Made by a program: the position numbers and the translations under genes
From: Streptomyces aurantiogriseus
Lineage (GTDB): Bacteria > Actinomycetota > Actinomycetes > Streptomycetales > Streptomycetaceae
Reading direction: 5' to 3'
NCBI RefSeq assembly: GCF_014649375.1
Contig: NZ_BMSX01000025.1
Location: 83,559 to 147,558 of the forward strand
DNA length: 64,000 bases
The notes under the pieces: model-generated
Database searches by the model: none
The model's input: the letters and a program-made list of their open reading frames with translations, nothing else
Told to the model about the DNA's origin: nothing
Shown here: one piece after another, positions 49,957 through 59,177 of the stretch
How positions within the stretch are numbered: the stretch's first letter is position 1
Layout of the letters: each line of letters opens with the position of its first letter

Positions 49957-51417
49957 TCACGACGTGAGCACCGCCTCCATCACCGCCCGCGCGATCGGCG
50001 CCGCCAGCCCGCCCCCGGTGATGTCCCGCCGGTTGGCCGCCGAGTCCTCCACCACCACCGCGACCGCCACCTTCGGTTCCAGGTCCCGGTCGGCCTGCGC
50101 CCAGGAGACGAACCAGGCGTACGGCTTCCCGGCGTTGCCGATGCCGTGCTGGGCCGTGCCGGTCTTGCCGCCGACGGTCGCCCCGCGGATCGCGGCGTTC
50201 TTGCCGGTGCCCTTGCGCACCACGTCCGTCATCAGCTGCCGCAGCCGCCGCGCGGTCGACGGGTACATCGCCTGCCGTGCCGGTCGCGGCCCGGCCGTGG
50301 CGACGGTCGCCCCGCTCCACCGGGTCGTGCGCTCCACCAGGTACGGCGGGCGCAGCTGCCCGCCGTTGGCGACGGCCGCCGCGACCATCGCCATCTGCAG
50401 GGGCGTCGCCCGCGTGTTGTACTGCCCGATCGAGGACAGCGCCAGCTGCGCCCGGTCCAGTGAGGTGTCGAAGGTGCTCTGCGCCACGGAGAAGGGAATG
50501 CGGACATCCGCCGCGTTGAAGCCGAACGCCTCCGCCGTCGCCACCATGTTCGTCAGCCCCACATCCACCCCGAGCTTCGCGAACACCGTGTTGCACGACC
50601 ACACGAACGCGTCCCGCAGTGAGGCGTTCTCACACTCCTTCCACCCGTTCGTCAGGCTCGTCGTCGTCCCGGGCAGTCGGTAGGGCGCGGGGGAGTCGGT
50701 CGGCGCGTCGAGGTTCCTGATCACACCCGCGTCCAGCGCTGCCGCCGTGGTCACCACCTTGAAGGTCGACCCCGGCGGATACGTCTGCCGCACCGCCCGG
50801 TTGAGCATCGGCCGGTCCGGATCGGAGTTCAGCCGCGCCCAGGCCTCCGTCACGCCCGGCCCGTTCCCGGACAGCACCGAGGGGTCGTACGACGGCGCCG
50901 TCACCAGTGCCAGGATCCGTCCCGTCGCCGGCTCCACCGCCGCCACCGCGCCCTTGCGCCGGGCCAGCCCCTCGTACGCCGCCCGCTGGGCCCGCGCGTT
51001 GAGCGTCGTCACGACGTTCCCCCCGGGCGGCCGGGACCGGGTGAAGTCGTTCCACAGCGGGAACGGCGCCAGCAGCGGATCAGTGCCGGAGAGGATGCCG
51101 TCCTCGGAGTGCTCCAGGAACGTCGTGCCGTAGACCTGCGAGGAGAAGCCGGTCACCGGCGCGTACAACGGCCCGTCGCGGTAGGTGCGTTCGTGGCGCA
51201 GCTGTTCTCTGGTGTCCCGGGTGCCGGTGACCGGGGCGCCGCCGACCAGGATGTCGCCGCGGGGCTGGGCGTAGCGGGCGATGGCGGCGCGCCGGTTGGC
51301 CGGGTTGTCGTCGTAGGAGGCGGAGCGGACGACCTGGACGCGGGTCGCGTTGACCAGGAGGGCCGCCAGGAGCAGGGCGCAGAAGATGGCGGCGTGCCGG
51401 ATGTGACGGGTCATCAC
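49957..51417 (-). CDS. Class B penicillin-binding protein
   Basis: A 486-residue transpeptidase. One N-terminal membrane helix (AAIFCALLLAALLVNATRV), then a dimerisation domain, and the penicillin-binding domain with SxxK in YPPGSTFKVV near residue 214, SxN in VWSCNTVFA, and KTG in VGGKTGTAQHG. It cross-links peptidoglycan and is expected to work with the SEDS glycosyltransferase encoded 49 bases upstream. The start is GTG 51417 or the adjacent ATG 51414. The gene is shorter than FtsI and is a Streptomyces paralogue of unknown stage. Confidence 0.9.
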   Translation of the reverse strand: MMTRHIRHAAIFCALLLAALLVNATRVQVVRSASYDDNPANRRAAIARYAQPRGDILVGGAPVTGTRDTREQLRHERTYRDGPLYAPVTGFSSQVYGTTFLEHSEDGILSGTDPLLAPFPLWNDFTRSRPPGGNVVTTLNARAQRAAYEGLARRKGAVAAVEPATGRILALVTAPSYDPSVLSGNGPGVTEAWARLNSDPDRPMLNRAVRQTYPPGSTFKVVTTAAALDAGVIRNLDAPTDSPAPYRLPGTTTSLTNGWKECENASLRDAFVWSCNTVFAKLGVDVGLTNMVATAEAFGFNAADVRIPFSVAQSTFDTSLDRAQLALSSIGQYNTRATPLQMAMVAAAVANGGQLRPPYLVERTTRWSGATVATAGPRPARQAMYPSTARRLRQLMTDVVRKGTGKNAAIRGATVGGKTGTAQHGIGNAGKPYAWFVSWAQADRDLEPKVAVAVVVEDSAANRRDITGGGLAAPIARAVMEAVLTS

Positions 51418-51466
51418 CGCCGCGCCTCGCGTCTCGACCGGGTCACCTGGTGACGCGTGCGTCGGC

Positions 51467-52834
51467 TCACGGCGCTTCCTTCCCGTCGTACTGCCGCCGC
51501 GCCGAGTCGCTCACCCGGATCAGCAGCGCCACGATCGCCCAGTTGGTGACGACCGACGAGCCGCCCTGGGCCAGGAACGGCATCGCCATGCCGGTCAGCG
51601 GGATCAGGCCGGTCACCCCGCCCGCGATGACGAAGACCTGGAGCGCCACGATCGAGGCGAGGCCGACCGCGAGCAGCCGGCCGAAGGGGTCGCGCAGGGC
51701 CAGGCCCGCCCGGTAGCCGCGCTCCACCAGCAGCCCGTACAGCAGGAACAGCGCGGACAGGCCCGCCAGGCCGAGTTCCTCGCCGGCCGTCGCCAGGATG
51801 AAGTCGGACTTCACGGCGAAGCCGATGAGGACGGAGTGGCCGAGGCCGAGGCCGGTGCCGAGCGTGCCGCCGGCCGCGAAGGAGAACAGGGACTGCGCGA
51901 GCTGGTTGGGCCCCTGGCCCGCCTCGATCGAGGCGAAGGGGTGCAGCCAGTCCTCGACCCGGCTGTGCACATGCGGCTCCAGCCGGCCGACGGCGACCGC
52001 GCCGAGCACGGCCAGCAGGAGACCGACCGCGATCCAGCCGGTGCGGCCGGTGGCGACGTAGAGCATGACGACGAACAGGCCGAAGAAGAGCAGCGAGGTG
52101 CCGAGATCGCGTTCGAGGACGAGGACGCCGACGCTCAGCAGCCAGATCGCGACGATCGGTCCGAGGACCCGGCCGGTGGGCAGCTGCATCCACCAGATCT
52201 TCCGGCCCGCGTACGCCAGCGCCGTGCGGTTGGCCGCCAGGTACGCGGCGAAGAACACCGCGAGCAGCACCTTCGCGAACTCTCCCGGCTGGATGGAGAA
52301 TCCGGCGATCCGGATCCAGATACGGGCGCCGTTGACCGCCGGGAAGAAGATCGGCAGCGTGAGCAGGGCCAGCGCGGCGACCACGCTCACGTACGCGTAC
52401 CGCTGGAGCACCCGGTGGTCGCGCAGGGCGGCCACCACGAAGAGGAACAGGGCCACGCCGAGCGTCGACCACACCAGCTGCGTGGGCGCCGCCCGGTCGC
52501 CGGGGGTCTCCAGGTCGAGGCGGTAGATCAGCACCAGACCGATCCCGTTGAGCAGCACGGCGATGGGCAGCAGCAGGGGGTCGGCGTGGGGGGCGCGCCA
52601 GCGGACCGTGAGATGCGCCAGCAGCGCGAGCACGCCCAGCCCGGCGCCGTAGCCGGCGGCCCCGGGCGGGACGGCGCCGTTCCTGGCGAGGCCGACGGCG
52701 CAGTAGCCGTACACGGACAGCAGGACGGCCAGGACGATGAGGGCGAGCTCGATGCCGCGGCGCCGGGGGAGGCGTACCGCGGGGTCCGACCCGTCGCGCG
52801 CCTGCGTGAGGGCTTCGGCTCCGGCTTGCGTCAT
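51467..52834 (-). CDS. FtsW/RodA/SpoVE-family (SEDS) glycosyltransferase
   Basis: A 455-residue protein with about 12 membrane segments. SEDS landmarks are NGARIWIRIAGFSIQPGEFAK near residue 172 (read in parts), LERDLGTSLLFFGLF near 240, and the final MPFLAQGGSSVVTNWAIVALL. It polymerises lipid II together with the class B PBP encoded just downstream. The start is ATG 52834. Confidence 0.93.
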   Translation of the reverse strand: MTQAGAEALTQARDGSDPAVRLPRRRGIELALIVLAVLLSVYGYCAVGLARNGAVPPGAAGYGAGLGVLALLAHLTVRWRAPHADPLLLPIAVLLNGIGLVLIYRLDLETPGDRAAPTQLVWSTLGVALFLFVVAALRDHRVLQRYAYVSVVAALALLTLPIFFPAVNGARIWIRIAGFSIQPGEFAKVLLAVFFAAYLAANRTALAYAGRKIWWMQLPTGRVLGPIVAIWLLSVGVLVLERDLGTSLLFFGLFVVMLYVATGRTGWIAVGLLLAVLGAVAVGRLEPHVHSRVEDWLHPFASIEAGQGPNQLAQSLFSFAAGGTLGTGLGLGHSVLIGFAVKSDFILATAGEELGLAGLSALFLLYGLLVERGYRAGLALRDPFGRLLAVGLASIVALQVFVIAGGVTGLIPLTGMAMPFLAQGGSSVVTNWAIVALLIRVSDSARRQYDGKEAP

Positions 52835-53015
52835 GTCCGGAACTTACCCAAATGTTGACGCTTGTGAGCCTTGGAAGGGTTTTCGGGTCGCACCGGCCGG
52901 GTGACGGCCCGAAGCCGCGGATGCCGTGCGTCGGGCGCACGGACACGGAGAAACCCCGTGAGGGAGGTGCAGCTGACTGATCGTCACCTCGGGCGTGGTG
53001 CGCGCGGGCCGTCCG

Positions 53016-54311
53016 TCACACCGCGACACCGGGGAGACCGTCCCCGGAGGGCGGTGTGTGAGGGAGTGTCAGCGTGGCCACCGCCCCGCCGTCCGGCGCG
53101 TTCGCGAACGTCAGCCGGGCGCCCAGCACCTCCGCCTGACCGACCGCGATCGTCAGCCCCAGCCCGTGCCCCTTGGCGTCGCCCTCGGTGCGGAACCGCT
53201 GCGGACCGTGCGCCACCAGGTACTCCGGATAGCCGTCCCCGTGGTCCCGTACGGTCACCATCGGCCCGTTCACCGTCAGCACCACCGGCGCCCGCCCGTG
53301 CCGGTGCGCGTTGGCGACGAGGTTGCCGAGCACCCGCTCCAGGCGCCGCCGGTCGGTCTCCACCCGTGCGTCCCGCACGATCCGGACCTCCGTGCCGGCC
53401 CCGGCGGCAGCCGAGGCCCCGGCCGCCCGCACGACCCGCCCGGCCAGCGCGCCCAGCTCCTCGGTGTCCAGCTCCAGCCGCTCCCGTCCGGTGTCCAGGC
53501 GGGAGATCTCCAGCAGGTCCTCGGTGAGCGTGCGCAGCGCCGCCACCCGGTCACGCACCAGCTCCGTCGGCCGGCCCGGCGGCAGCAGCTCGGCCGCCGC
53601 GTGCAGCCCGGTCAGCGGGGTGCGCAGCTCGTGCGCCACGTCGGCGGTGAAGCGCTGCTCGCTCAGCAGCTTGCCCTGCAGCGAGGACGCCATCGAGTCC
53701 AGCGCCACGGCGACCGCCGCCACCTCGTCCTGCGGTCGCGTCGGATCCTTCGTGCGCGGGTCGTCCACGCGCGCGTCCAGGTCGCCCGCGCTGATCCGCC
53801 GCGCCACCCGCGCGGTCGTGTGCAGCCGCCGGGTCACCCGGGTCACCGCGAACGCGCCGACCATCAGCGTCGCCCCGATCGCCAGCACCGACGACCACAG
53901 GATCGCGCTGTCCAGGGCCTCGATGGTGCGGGCGCTCTGCGAGTAGTCGACCTCCACCGCGAGGGCCCGCTCGTTTTCGGCGGGGCCGGCCGCCCACATC
54001 GTCGGCCGCCCCCGGTGCTCGGCGACCATCGTGCCGCGCTCCCCGGCCACCGCCAGCGCCCGCAGCGAGGCGGGCAGCCCCGGCGGATCGACACTCGCCC
54101 CCCAGCCGAGCGTGTCCCCGGCCTCGAACGCCGTCGTCGCGTCCTCCAGCCGGGACAGCGCGAGCGCGCGGGCCTGTCCGACGGTCTGGTTCGTCACCGA
54201 CACGTGCACGAGGACACCGAGCAGCGCGGCGAGCGCACAGCACATCACCGTGATGAAGACGGCGGCCTTCAGGGCGAGCGTGCCGGCCCACCGGGGGAGC
54301 GTGAGCCTCAT
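53016..54311 (-). CDS. Sensor histidine kinase without an adjacent response regulator
   Basis: A 431-residue membrane kinase. Two hydrophobic helices (about residues 12-38 and 140-162) flank an outer domain of about 100 residues. A HAMP domain, H-box FTADVAHELRTPLTGLHAA near residue 225, N-box VLGNLVANAHRHG, and G boxes VRDHGDGYP and GHGLGLTIAVGQ follow. Its ATG overlaps the stop of a lipoprotein gene (ATGA), so the two are made together. The lipoprotein may tune the kinase, as CseA does for CseC. No response regulator gene lies nearby. Confidence 0.9.
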   Translation of the reverse strand: MRLTLPRWAGTLALKAAVFITVMCCALAALLGVLVHVSVTNQTVGQARALALSRLEDATTAFEAGDTLGWGASVDPPGLPASLRALAVAGERGTMVAEHRGRPTMWAAGPAENERALAVEVDYSQSARTIEALDSAILWSSVLAIGATLMVGAFAVTRVTRRLHTTARVARRISAGDLDARVDDPRTKDPTRPQDEVAAVAVALDSMASSLQGKLLSEQRFTADVAHELRTPLTGLHAAAELLPPGRPTELVRDRVAALRTLTEDLLEISRLDTGRERLELDTEELGALAGRVVRAAGASAAAGAGTEVRIVRDARVETDRRRLERVLGNLVANAHRHGRAPVVLTVNGPMVTVRDHGDGYPEYLVAHGPQRFRTEGDAKGHGLGLTIAVGQAEVLGARLTFANAPDGGAVATLTLPHTPPSGDGLPGVAV

Positions 54312-55120
54312 CGGCTGCTCGCGGACGGGGAGACGGAAGGGGAGGAGGGAGAGGAGGGGGACGGGGAGGAGGGGGAGGCGGAGACGGAGGAGGACGCGGA
54401 CGGGTGGGGCGACTGCTTCCGCCCGCCGGTGCGCAGCATCTCGTCGTGCGTCAGCAGCATCGCGTGCTGCTGCTGGTCCCATGTCCACTGCAGGCGGTAC
54501 TCGTATCCGGCCACCTCCGACGGCGAGCGGATGATCACGGACCGGCCGGCCAGCTCGACCCCGCTCACGGCGTCCTCGTAGGCCATGATCTGCACGAGCC
54601 CGTCCTTCCGCACGGTGTAGACGCGCACGGCGGTCAGATTGCCGGGCAGCTGCCGGAAGCCCAGCGTCATCTCGTCCCGGCCGTCGCCGGTCAGGTCGCG
54701 GTAGTACGCCTTGAGGACGGGGCACCCGTGCCCTTCCTGGCCGCTCTTGCCGCAGTCGGCCATCCGGCGGGCCGTCTCGTCGTACGCCCCCTCGCTGTAG
54801 TCGCCCGGGCTCGCGGCGATCTCCGCGCGCACCACCTCCACCGGATCCACCTTGTGGATGTCACCGCCGGGCACCGCGACGCCCTTCACCACCTTCGTCT
54901 CCACCTCGCCGATCTCGAAGGCCGGACTGGAAGCGGGGGTCAGATCCGGCCACAGCTTGTCCGGGCTGATCGCCGTCTGCGTCGGGCCCGCGCCCTTGAG
55001 CTCCCCGGCGTCACCGCAGGCCGAGATCGCCGAGGCCAGCAGGGTCGCGGCGACGATGGCGAGGGCGGTGCGAGGGGCGCGACCGGGGCGACTGGGGCAA
55101 CTGGGGCGACTGGGTGGCAC
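54308..55120 (-). CDS. Lipoprotein coupled to the orphan sensor kinase
   Basis: A 270-residue exported lipoprotein. After a basic, proline-rich start comes a hydrophobic stretch and the lipobox LASAISACGD (cysteine at about residue 34). The mature part has a globular domain of about 170 residues with the EF-like RDLTGDGRDEMTLGF and two more cysteines (ADCGKSGQEGHGCPV). The tail is a run of Ser/Pro repeats. I chose GTG 55120, with AGGAG twelve bases upstream; GTG 55177 is in frame. Confidence 0.78.
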   Translation of the reverse strand: MPPSRPSCPSRPGRAPRTALAIVAATLLASAISACGDAGELKGAGPTQTAISPDKLWPDLTPASSPAFEIGEVETKVVKGVAVPGGDIHKVDPVEVVRAEIAASPGDYSEGAYDETARRMADCGKSGQEGHGCPVLKAYYRDLTGDGRDEMTLGFRQLPGNLTAVRVYTVRKDGLVQIMAYEDAVSGVELAGRSVIIRSPSEVAGYEYRLQWTWDQQQHAMLLTHDEMLRTGGRKQSPHPSASSSVSASPSSPSPSSPSSPSVSPSASSR

Positions 55121-55243
55121 GGGGCTCTGGGACTCCTGTGAACAGCTGGAGGCGTGGCGATGAGCGGCCCCGCACACTTATTCCCGTACACCTTATTCGT
55201 AGGGAAGTCCTATTTGCGTACTGGAGTGATCCTGGAGAAACGA

Positions 55244-55750
55244 TTACTCGGCCAGTTCCTCCAGCAGCCGGGCCGTCGACAGACCCGCCCGCAGGTACTC
55301 CACGAACAGCTCGTTGTGCAGGGCCCAGGGCGAGCGCCGTGACCGTATCAGCCGGATCGCCTCCTCCGCCGAGTGACCCCGGCGCACCAGAGTGTGGGCG
55401 ACGACCAGCCCCGAGCGGTTGTAGCCGTGCCAGCAGCGGACGAGGACCGTACGCCCCTCGTCCAGCGCCTCACCCGCCGCCTGCGCCAACCGCATCACGC
55501 CCGCGAGCTGGGTGCCGTCCAGCGGTCCGTCGGGGATCGGCCACACATGGTGCTTCACGCCCCGGTCCGGCCCGTGTCCGGGCAGCCGCAACAGAGTCTG
55601 GACGAGGTCGAACTCGCCCCGCACGACCGCGAACTCCCGCTCCCCGGAGCGTCCCCGGAACTCATGCCCGCCCATCCACAGACCGGGCACGATCTCGTTC
55701 CACGGGGCGTCCGGAGCCGGTACGTCGGGTTGCTTCCTGCGGGTACGCAA
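55244..55750 (-). CDS. Dual-specificity-type protein phosphatase
   Basis: A 168-residue phosphatase. The CX5R loop is VRCWHGYNRSGLVVA near residue 115, and the general acid lies in HVWPIPDGPLDG, with the aspartate before GPLDG. It should act on phosphotyrosine or other phosphoesters. I chose the TTG at 55750 because GGGGAGG ends five bases before it. The longer frame also begins with TTG and lacks a site. It is downstream of no other gene and may be monocistronic. Confidence 0.78.
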   Translation of the reverse strand: MRTRRKQPDVPAPDAPWNEIVPGLWMGGHEFRGRSGEREFAVVRGEFDLVQTLLRLPGHGPDRGVKHHVWPIPDGPLDGTQLAGVMRLAQAAGEALDEGRTVLVRCWHGYNRSGLVVAHTLVRRGHSAEEAIRLIRSRRSPWALHNELFVEYLRAGLSTARLLEELAE

Positions 55751-55865
55751 CGGCGCCTCCCCAACCGCGCTCCGTCCCTGGGGCCTGCCCAACTCCTTCC
55801 CACGTTAACCGCCTTCTTGCCCCTGGAGCACCCCACCTGTTCCCATGGTCGTGGGGTGATGGTGC

Positions 55866-56678
55866 ATGAGCGGACTGCGGGTCATACCGACCTGGCGCCA
55901 CGGCCAGGAGCGGCTCTACGTCTGCCTGACCGACGGCAGGAACATCGCCTGGTACGACCGTGAGGCCGGCCGGGTCAACGTGCTCCGGGACGACCGCACG
56001 GACGACGTCCTGGAGGCGCTCGGCCCCTTCCTGACCGGCCAGGTCACGGTAGGCCCGCCCCCGGTCCCCACCCCCGCCGAACTGGCCCGCCTGGCCCTCC
56101 ACCCGGACGACGACCTGGCCCCCAACCGCCCCGGCGAGGCCCTCCTGGTCGCCCTGGAGCGCGACCCCGGCCCCGCCCACCGGCTGCGCCCCGACCCGCG
56201 CCGCCGCGCCCTCGCGGCCGAGCAGACGGTCGGTGAGGCCCTCGACCGGCTGGACGGCTCCGGCTGGCACACCCTGCACTCCGTCCCCCTGCCCGGCGGC
56301 GACCGCATCCACCACCTCACCATCGGTCCCGGCGGCCTGTTCGCCGTCCACACGCTGTACGCCCGCAAGCAGCGGGTAGTCGTCGCCGACCCGACAGTCA
56401 CCCTGGGCCGACGCGACCCGTATCCACTCCTGCGCCGGATCCGCGCCGACGCCGACCGGGCGTCCTACGCGCTGACCGCCGAGGTCCGCCCGGTCCTGGC
56501 GCTGGTGGACCCGGCCGACGTGCGGATCGCCGCGCCACCGCGTGAGGTCCGTGTCCTGCGGGACACGGAGATCGCCGGGCTGGCCCGGACCGGCGGGGTG
56601 CTGAAGCCGGCGGACGTGGAGGGGCTGCATGCGATGGCGCGGGACCGCGGAACGTGGGGCTTCAGCGGGGATGTGTGA
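55866..56678 (+). CDS. NERD (nuclease-related) domain protein
   Basis: A 270-residue protein. Residues about 118-215 form the NERD domain: AAEQTVGEALDRLDGSGWHT, VPLPGGDRIHHLTIGPGGLFAV, and the VLALVDPAD strand. NERD is related to the PD-(D/E)XK nuclease fold. The expected acidic residues are partly present (GDRIHHL replaces the DIDH-type motif), so cleavage is uncertain. The first 60 residues are a small extra domain starting VIPTWRHGQERLYVCLTDGR. It is divergent from the phosphatase gene. Confidence 0.75.
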   Translation: MSGLRVIPTWRHGQERLYVCLTDGRNIAWYDREAGRVNVLRDDRTDDVLEALGPFLTGQVTVGPPPVPTPAELARLALHPDDDLAPNRPGEALLVALERDPGPAHRLRPDPRRRALAAEQTVGEALDRLDGSGWHTLHSVPLPGGDRIHHLTIGPGGLFAVHTLYARKQRVVVADPTVTLGRRDPYPLLRRIRADADRASYALTAEVRPVLALVDPADVRIAAPPREVRVLRDTEIAGLARTGGVLKPADVEGLHAMARDRGTWGFSGDV

Positions 56679-56692
56679 CTTTGCGCGGGTTG

Positions 56693-56790
56693 GCTGCCGT
56701 CCCTGGGGGCTGACGCCCCTGTGGGGGTGCCGTCCCTAGGGGCTACCATCCCTGTGGGGCTGCCGTCCCTGGGGGGCTGACGCCCCCGGA
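56693..56790. repeat. Three tandem 33-base repeats
   Basis: Units start at 56693, 56726 and 56759 with GCTGCCGTCCCTGGGGGC or close variants. The third runs directly into dispersed repeat copy C. Confidence 0.8.
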
Positions 56791-56842
56791 CCCCCGCTTC
56801 GGCCCTGAACGGGCCTCGTCCTCAGACGCCGGACGGGCTGAC
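56776..56842 (-). repeat. Dispersed 3' repeat, copy C
   Basis: It has the same order of blocks as copy A (GCCCCCGGACCCCCGCTTC, GGCCCTGAACGGGCC, TCGTCCTCAG, CGCCGGACGGGCTGA). It lies between the converging NERD and LigD genes. Confidence 0.65.
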
Positions 56843-56860
56843 GTGGCCTGGCCTGCGTGA

Positions 56861-57742
56861 TCAGGGCACCGCACCCGCGCCCCCGTCCTCGAACAGCGAC
56901 GCGAGCAGATCCCCGTACTCCTGTACACGGGACATGACATCCTCCGCCCTGAACACCAGCCGTTCCTCCGCCCCACACTCCTCGACCTCGTCCCAGGTCA
57001 CCGGCGCCGACACGGTGGGCTCCGCCCGGGCCCGCAGGGTGTAGGGCGTGGCGGTGGTCTTGCGGGCGGCGTTCTGGCTCCAGTCGACGAAGACCTTGCC
57101 CGGCCTGAGGCTCCGTGTCATCCGGTGGACGACCAGCCGGGGCAGGGTCCGCTCCGCCTCCACGGCCAGTCGCTTGGCGTAGTCCGTGACCCGTTCGGAG
57201 GACGCCCCGCGCACCGCCGCCAACAGATGCAGCCCCTTCGATCCGGAGGTCTTGGCGTACGCCTCGATGCCGTCCGCCGCCAGCCGCTCCCGCAGCCACA
57301 GCGCGACCTCGCAGCACTCGACGACGGTCGCGGGCGCGCCGGGATCGAGGTCGAAGACGAGCCGGTCGGCCTCCTGGGGGTCCTGGATCACCCACTGGGG
57401 CGTATGGAACTCGGTGACCAGGTTCGCCGCCCACATCAGGCTCGGCAGGTCCTGCACGAGCACCATCCGGGCCGGCCCCTCCGCCCGTGGCACCTCGGCG
57501 GTGGTGACCCACTCGGGGGTGCCCGGCGGCACGTTCTTGGCGAAGAAGAGCTGCCCGCCGGGCCCGTCCGGATAGCGCAGGAAGGACAGTGGCCGGTCAC
57601 GCAGATGCGGCAGCAGGGCGTCGGCGACCGTCGCGTAGTAGTGCAGCACCTCGGCCTTGGTGAAGCCGGTCGCCGGATACAGCACCTTCTCCAGATTGCT
57701 GAGCGCGAGCCGTCGCCCCTCCACCTCTGTGATCGGCGTCAT
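56861..57742 (-). CDS. LigD-type NHEJ polymerase/primase domain protein
   Basis: A 293-residue stand-alone polymerase domain of the archaeo-eukaryotic primase group. The metal aspartates are in RLVFDLDPGAPAT near residue 130, the phosphate lysine and histidine in TSGSKGLHLLAAV near 168, and the third acidic residue in GKVFVDWSQNA. Together with Ku it fills ends during non-homologous end joining. Ligase and nuclease modules are absent, so a ligase encoded elsewhere is needed. It is divergent from the Ku gene, with 80 bases between starts. Confidence 0.92.
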   Translation of the reverse strand: MTPITEVEGRRLALSNLEKVLYPATGFTKAEVLHYYATVADALLPHLRDRPLSFLRYPDGPGGQLFFAKNVPPGTPEWVTTAEVPRAEGPARMVLVQDLPSLMWAANLVTEFHTPQWVIQDPQEADRLVFDLDPGAPATVVECCEVALWLRERLAADGIEAYAKTSGSKGLHLLAAVRGASSERVTDYAKRLAVEAERTLPRLVVHRMTRSLRPGKVFVDWSQNAARKTTATPYTLRARAEPTVSAPVTWDEVEECGAEERLVFRAEDVMSRVQEYGDLLASLFEDGGAGAVP

Positions 57743-57822
57743 ACGATGAGAATCACACGAAACCGCCGTAAACCGCTCATACCGTCCCTTAGCGCTCTCT
57801 ACTGCCCGGAAAGGTGCTGCAC

Positions 57823-58869
57823 GTGCGATCCATATGGAACGGCGCCATCTCCTTCGGCCTCGTGAGCATCCCGATCAAGCTGGTGAACGCCACCGAGAGC
57901 CACTCGATCTCCTTCCGCCAGATCCACACCGAGGACGGCGGCCGCATCCGCTACCGCAAGGTCTGCGAGCTGGAGGACCGTGAGGTGACCCAGGCGGAGA
58001 TCGGCAAGGGGTACGAGGACGCGGACGGCACGATCATCCCGATCACCGACGAGGACCTGGCCCACCTGCCGATCCCGACCGCGAAGACGATCGAGATCGT
58101 GGCCTTCGTGCCGGGCGACCGCATCGACCCGCTCCAGATGGACGCCGCGTACTACCTCCAGGCGGGTGGCGCCCCGGCCGCCAAGCCGTACACCCTCCTG
58201 CGGGAGGCCCTCAAGCGCAGCAACAAGGTCGCGATCGCGAAGTACGCCCTGCGCGGCCGGGAACGCCTCGGCATGCTCCGCGTGGTCGGCGACGCCATCG
58301 CCATGCACGGCCTCCTCTGGCCGGACGAGGTCCGCGCCCCGGAGGGCGTCGCTCCGGACACCTCCGTCACGGTCCGCGACAAGGAACTCGACCTCGCGGA
58401 CGCCCTGATGGACACCCTTGGCGAGGTCGACCTCGACGACCTCCACGACGAGTACCGCGAGGCCGTCGAGGAGGTCGTCGCCGCGAAGGCAGCCGGCGAG
58501 ACACCCCCCGAGGCTCCCGCCCCCGCGGCCGGCGGCAAGGTCCTGGACCTGATGGCGGCCCTGGAGAAGAGCGTGCGGGCGGCGAAGGAGTCGCGCGGCG
58601 AGCCAGCGGAGGTCAGATCCATCCCGCAACGGAAGTCGGCCACGGCACCCAAGGAGACGGGCGGGAAGAAGTCGACGGCGGCGAAGAAGACGGCGGCCTC
58701 CGCCTCGACGAAGAAGTCGACGGCGAAGTCGGCGCAGGCGAAGAAGACGACGGCGTCGAAGAGCGCGGCATCGACGAAGAGCACGGCGTCGACGAAGAGC
58801 ACGGCCAAGAAGACGGCGACGAAGAAGACGGCGGCGAAGAAGGCAACCGCCCGCAAGCGCTCGGCCTGA
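57823..58869 (+). CDS. ku: Ku protein, NHEJ end-binding
   Basis: A 348-residue Ku homologue. The core beta-barrel starts VRSIWNGAISFGLVSIPIKL and contains KVCELEDREV and YKGYE-like IGKGYEDADG. The last 90 residues are a histone-H1-like lysine/alanine tail (repeated KKTA, KKST), which I recall as a DNA-binding addition in actinobacterial Ku. It binds DNA ends as a homodimer and recruits LigD. I chose GTG 57823 because GGAAAGG lies eight bases before; GTG 57814 sits on that site. Confidence 0.94.
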   Translation: MRSIWNGAISFGLVSIPIKLVNATESHSISFRQIHTEDGGRIRYRKVCELEDREVTQAEIGKGYEDADGTIIPITDEDLAHLPIPTAKTIEIVAFVPGDRIDPLQMDAAYYLQAGGAPAAKPYTLLREALKRSNKVAIAKYALRGRERLGMLRVVGDAIAMHGLLWPDEVRAPEGVAPDTSVTVRDKELDLADALMDTLGEVDLDDLHDEYREAVEEVVAAKAAGETPPEAPAPAAGGKVLDLMAALEKSVRAAKESRGEPAEVRSIPQRKSATAPKETGGKKSTAAKKTAASASTKKSTAKSAQAKKTTASKSAASTKSTASTKSTAKKTATKKTAAKKATARKRSA

Positions 58870-59122
58870 CGGGGGCGGTGGGGGCGGCCGGTCCGCAACG
58901 ACCGGGACGCCTCAGTGTCAGGCATCTCCCGGGACCGGACAGCCCATCGGTCCCCGTTGTGGCTGGACAGCACGGAAGTTCCGGAAGTGAGAAGTTGCCC
59001 GTGCCCCAGCCGTGCCCGATCGAGTGGGAAGCCGCGGGAACACTGGGCAGCCCCGGTAGCGGGACATGAGAACGGCCCCCGACCAAACACCCAGGTCAGG
59101 AGCCCTGCTTACTGCTCATCGC

Positions 59123-59177
59123 GCGGAGGCGGTGGGACTGAACCCACGGTGACATCGCTGCCACGACGGTTTTCAAG
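59123..59177 (-). other. tRNA-Ser 3' fragment: probable attachment site of an integrated element
   Basis: Read on the minus strand, the fragment begins with the anticodon loop CTTGAAA (serine UGA). It continues with ACCGT (3' half of the anticodon stem), a class II variable arm GTGGC-AGCGAT-GTCAC, the T arm GTGGGTTCAGTCCCAC and the acceptor half CGCCTCC-GC. Upstream of CTTGAAA the sequence no longer pairs with the anticodon stem, and no D arm or 5' acceptor half exists. This is what remains at one side when an element integrates at the 3' part of a tRNA gene. The DNA to the right would be the element. Confidence 0.65.
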
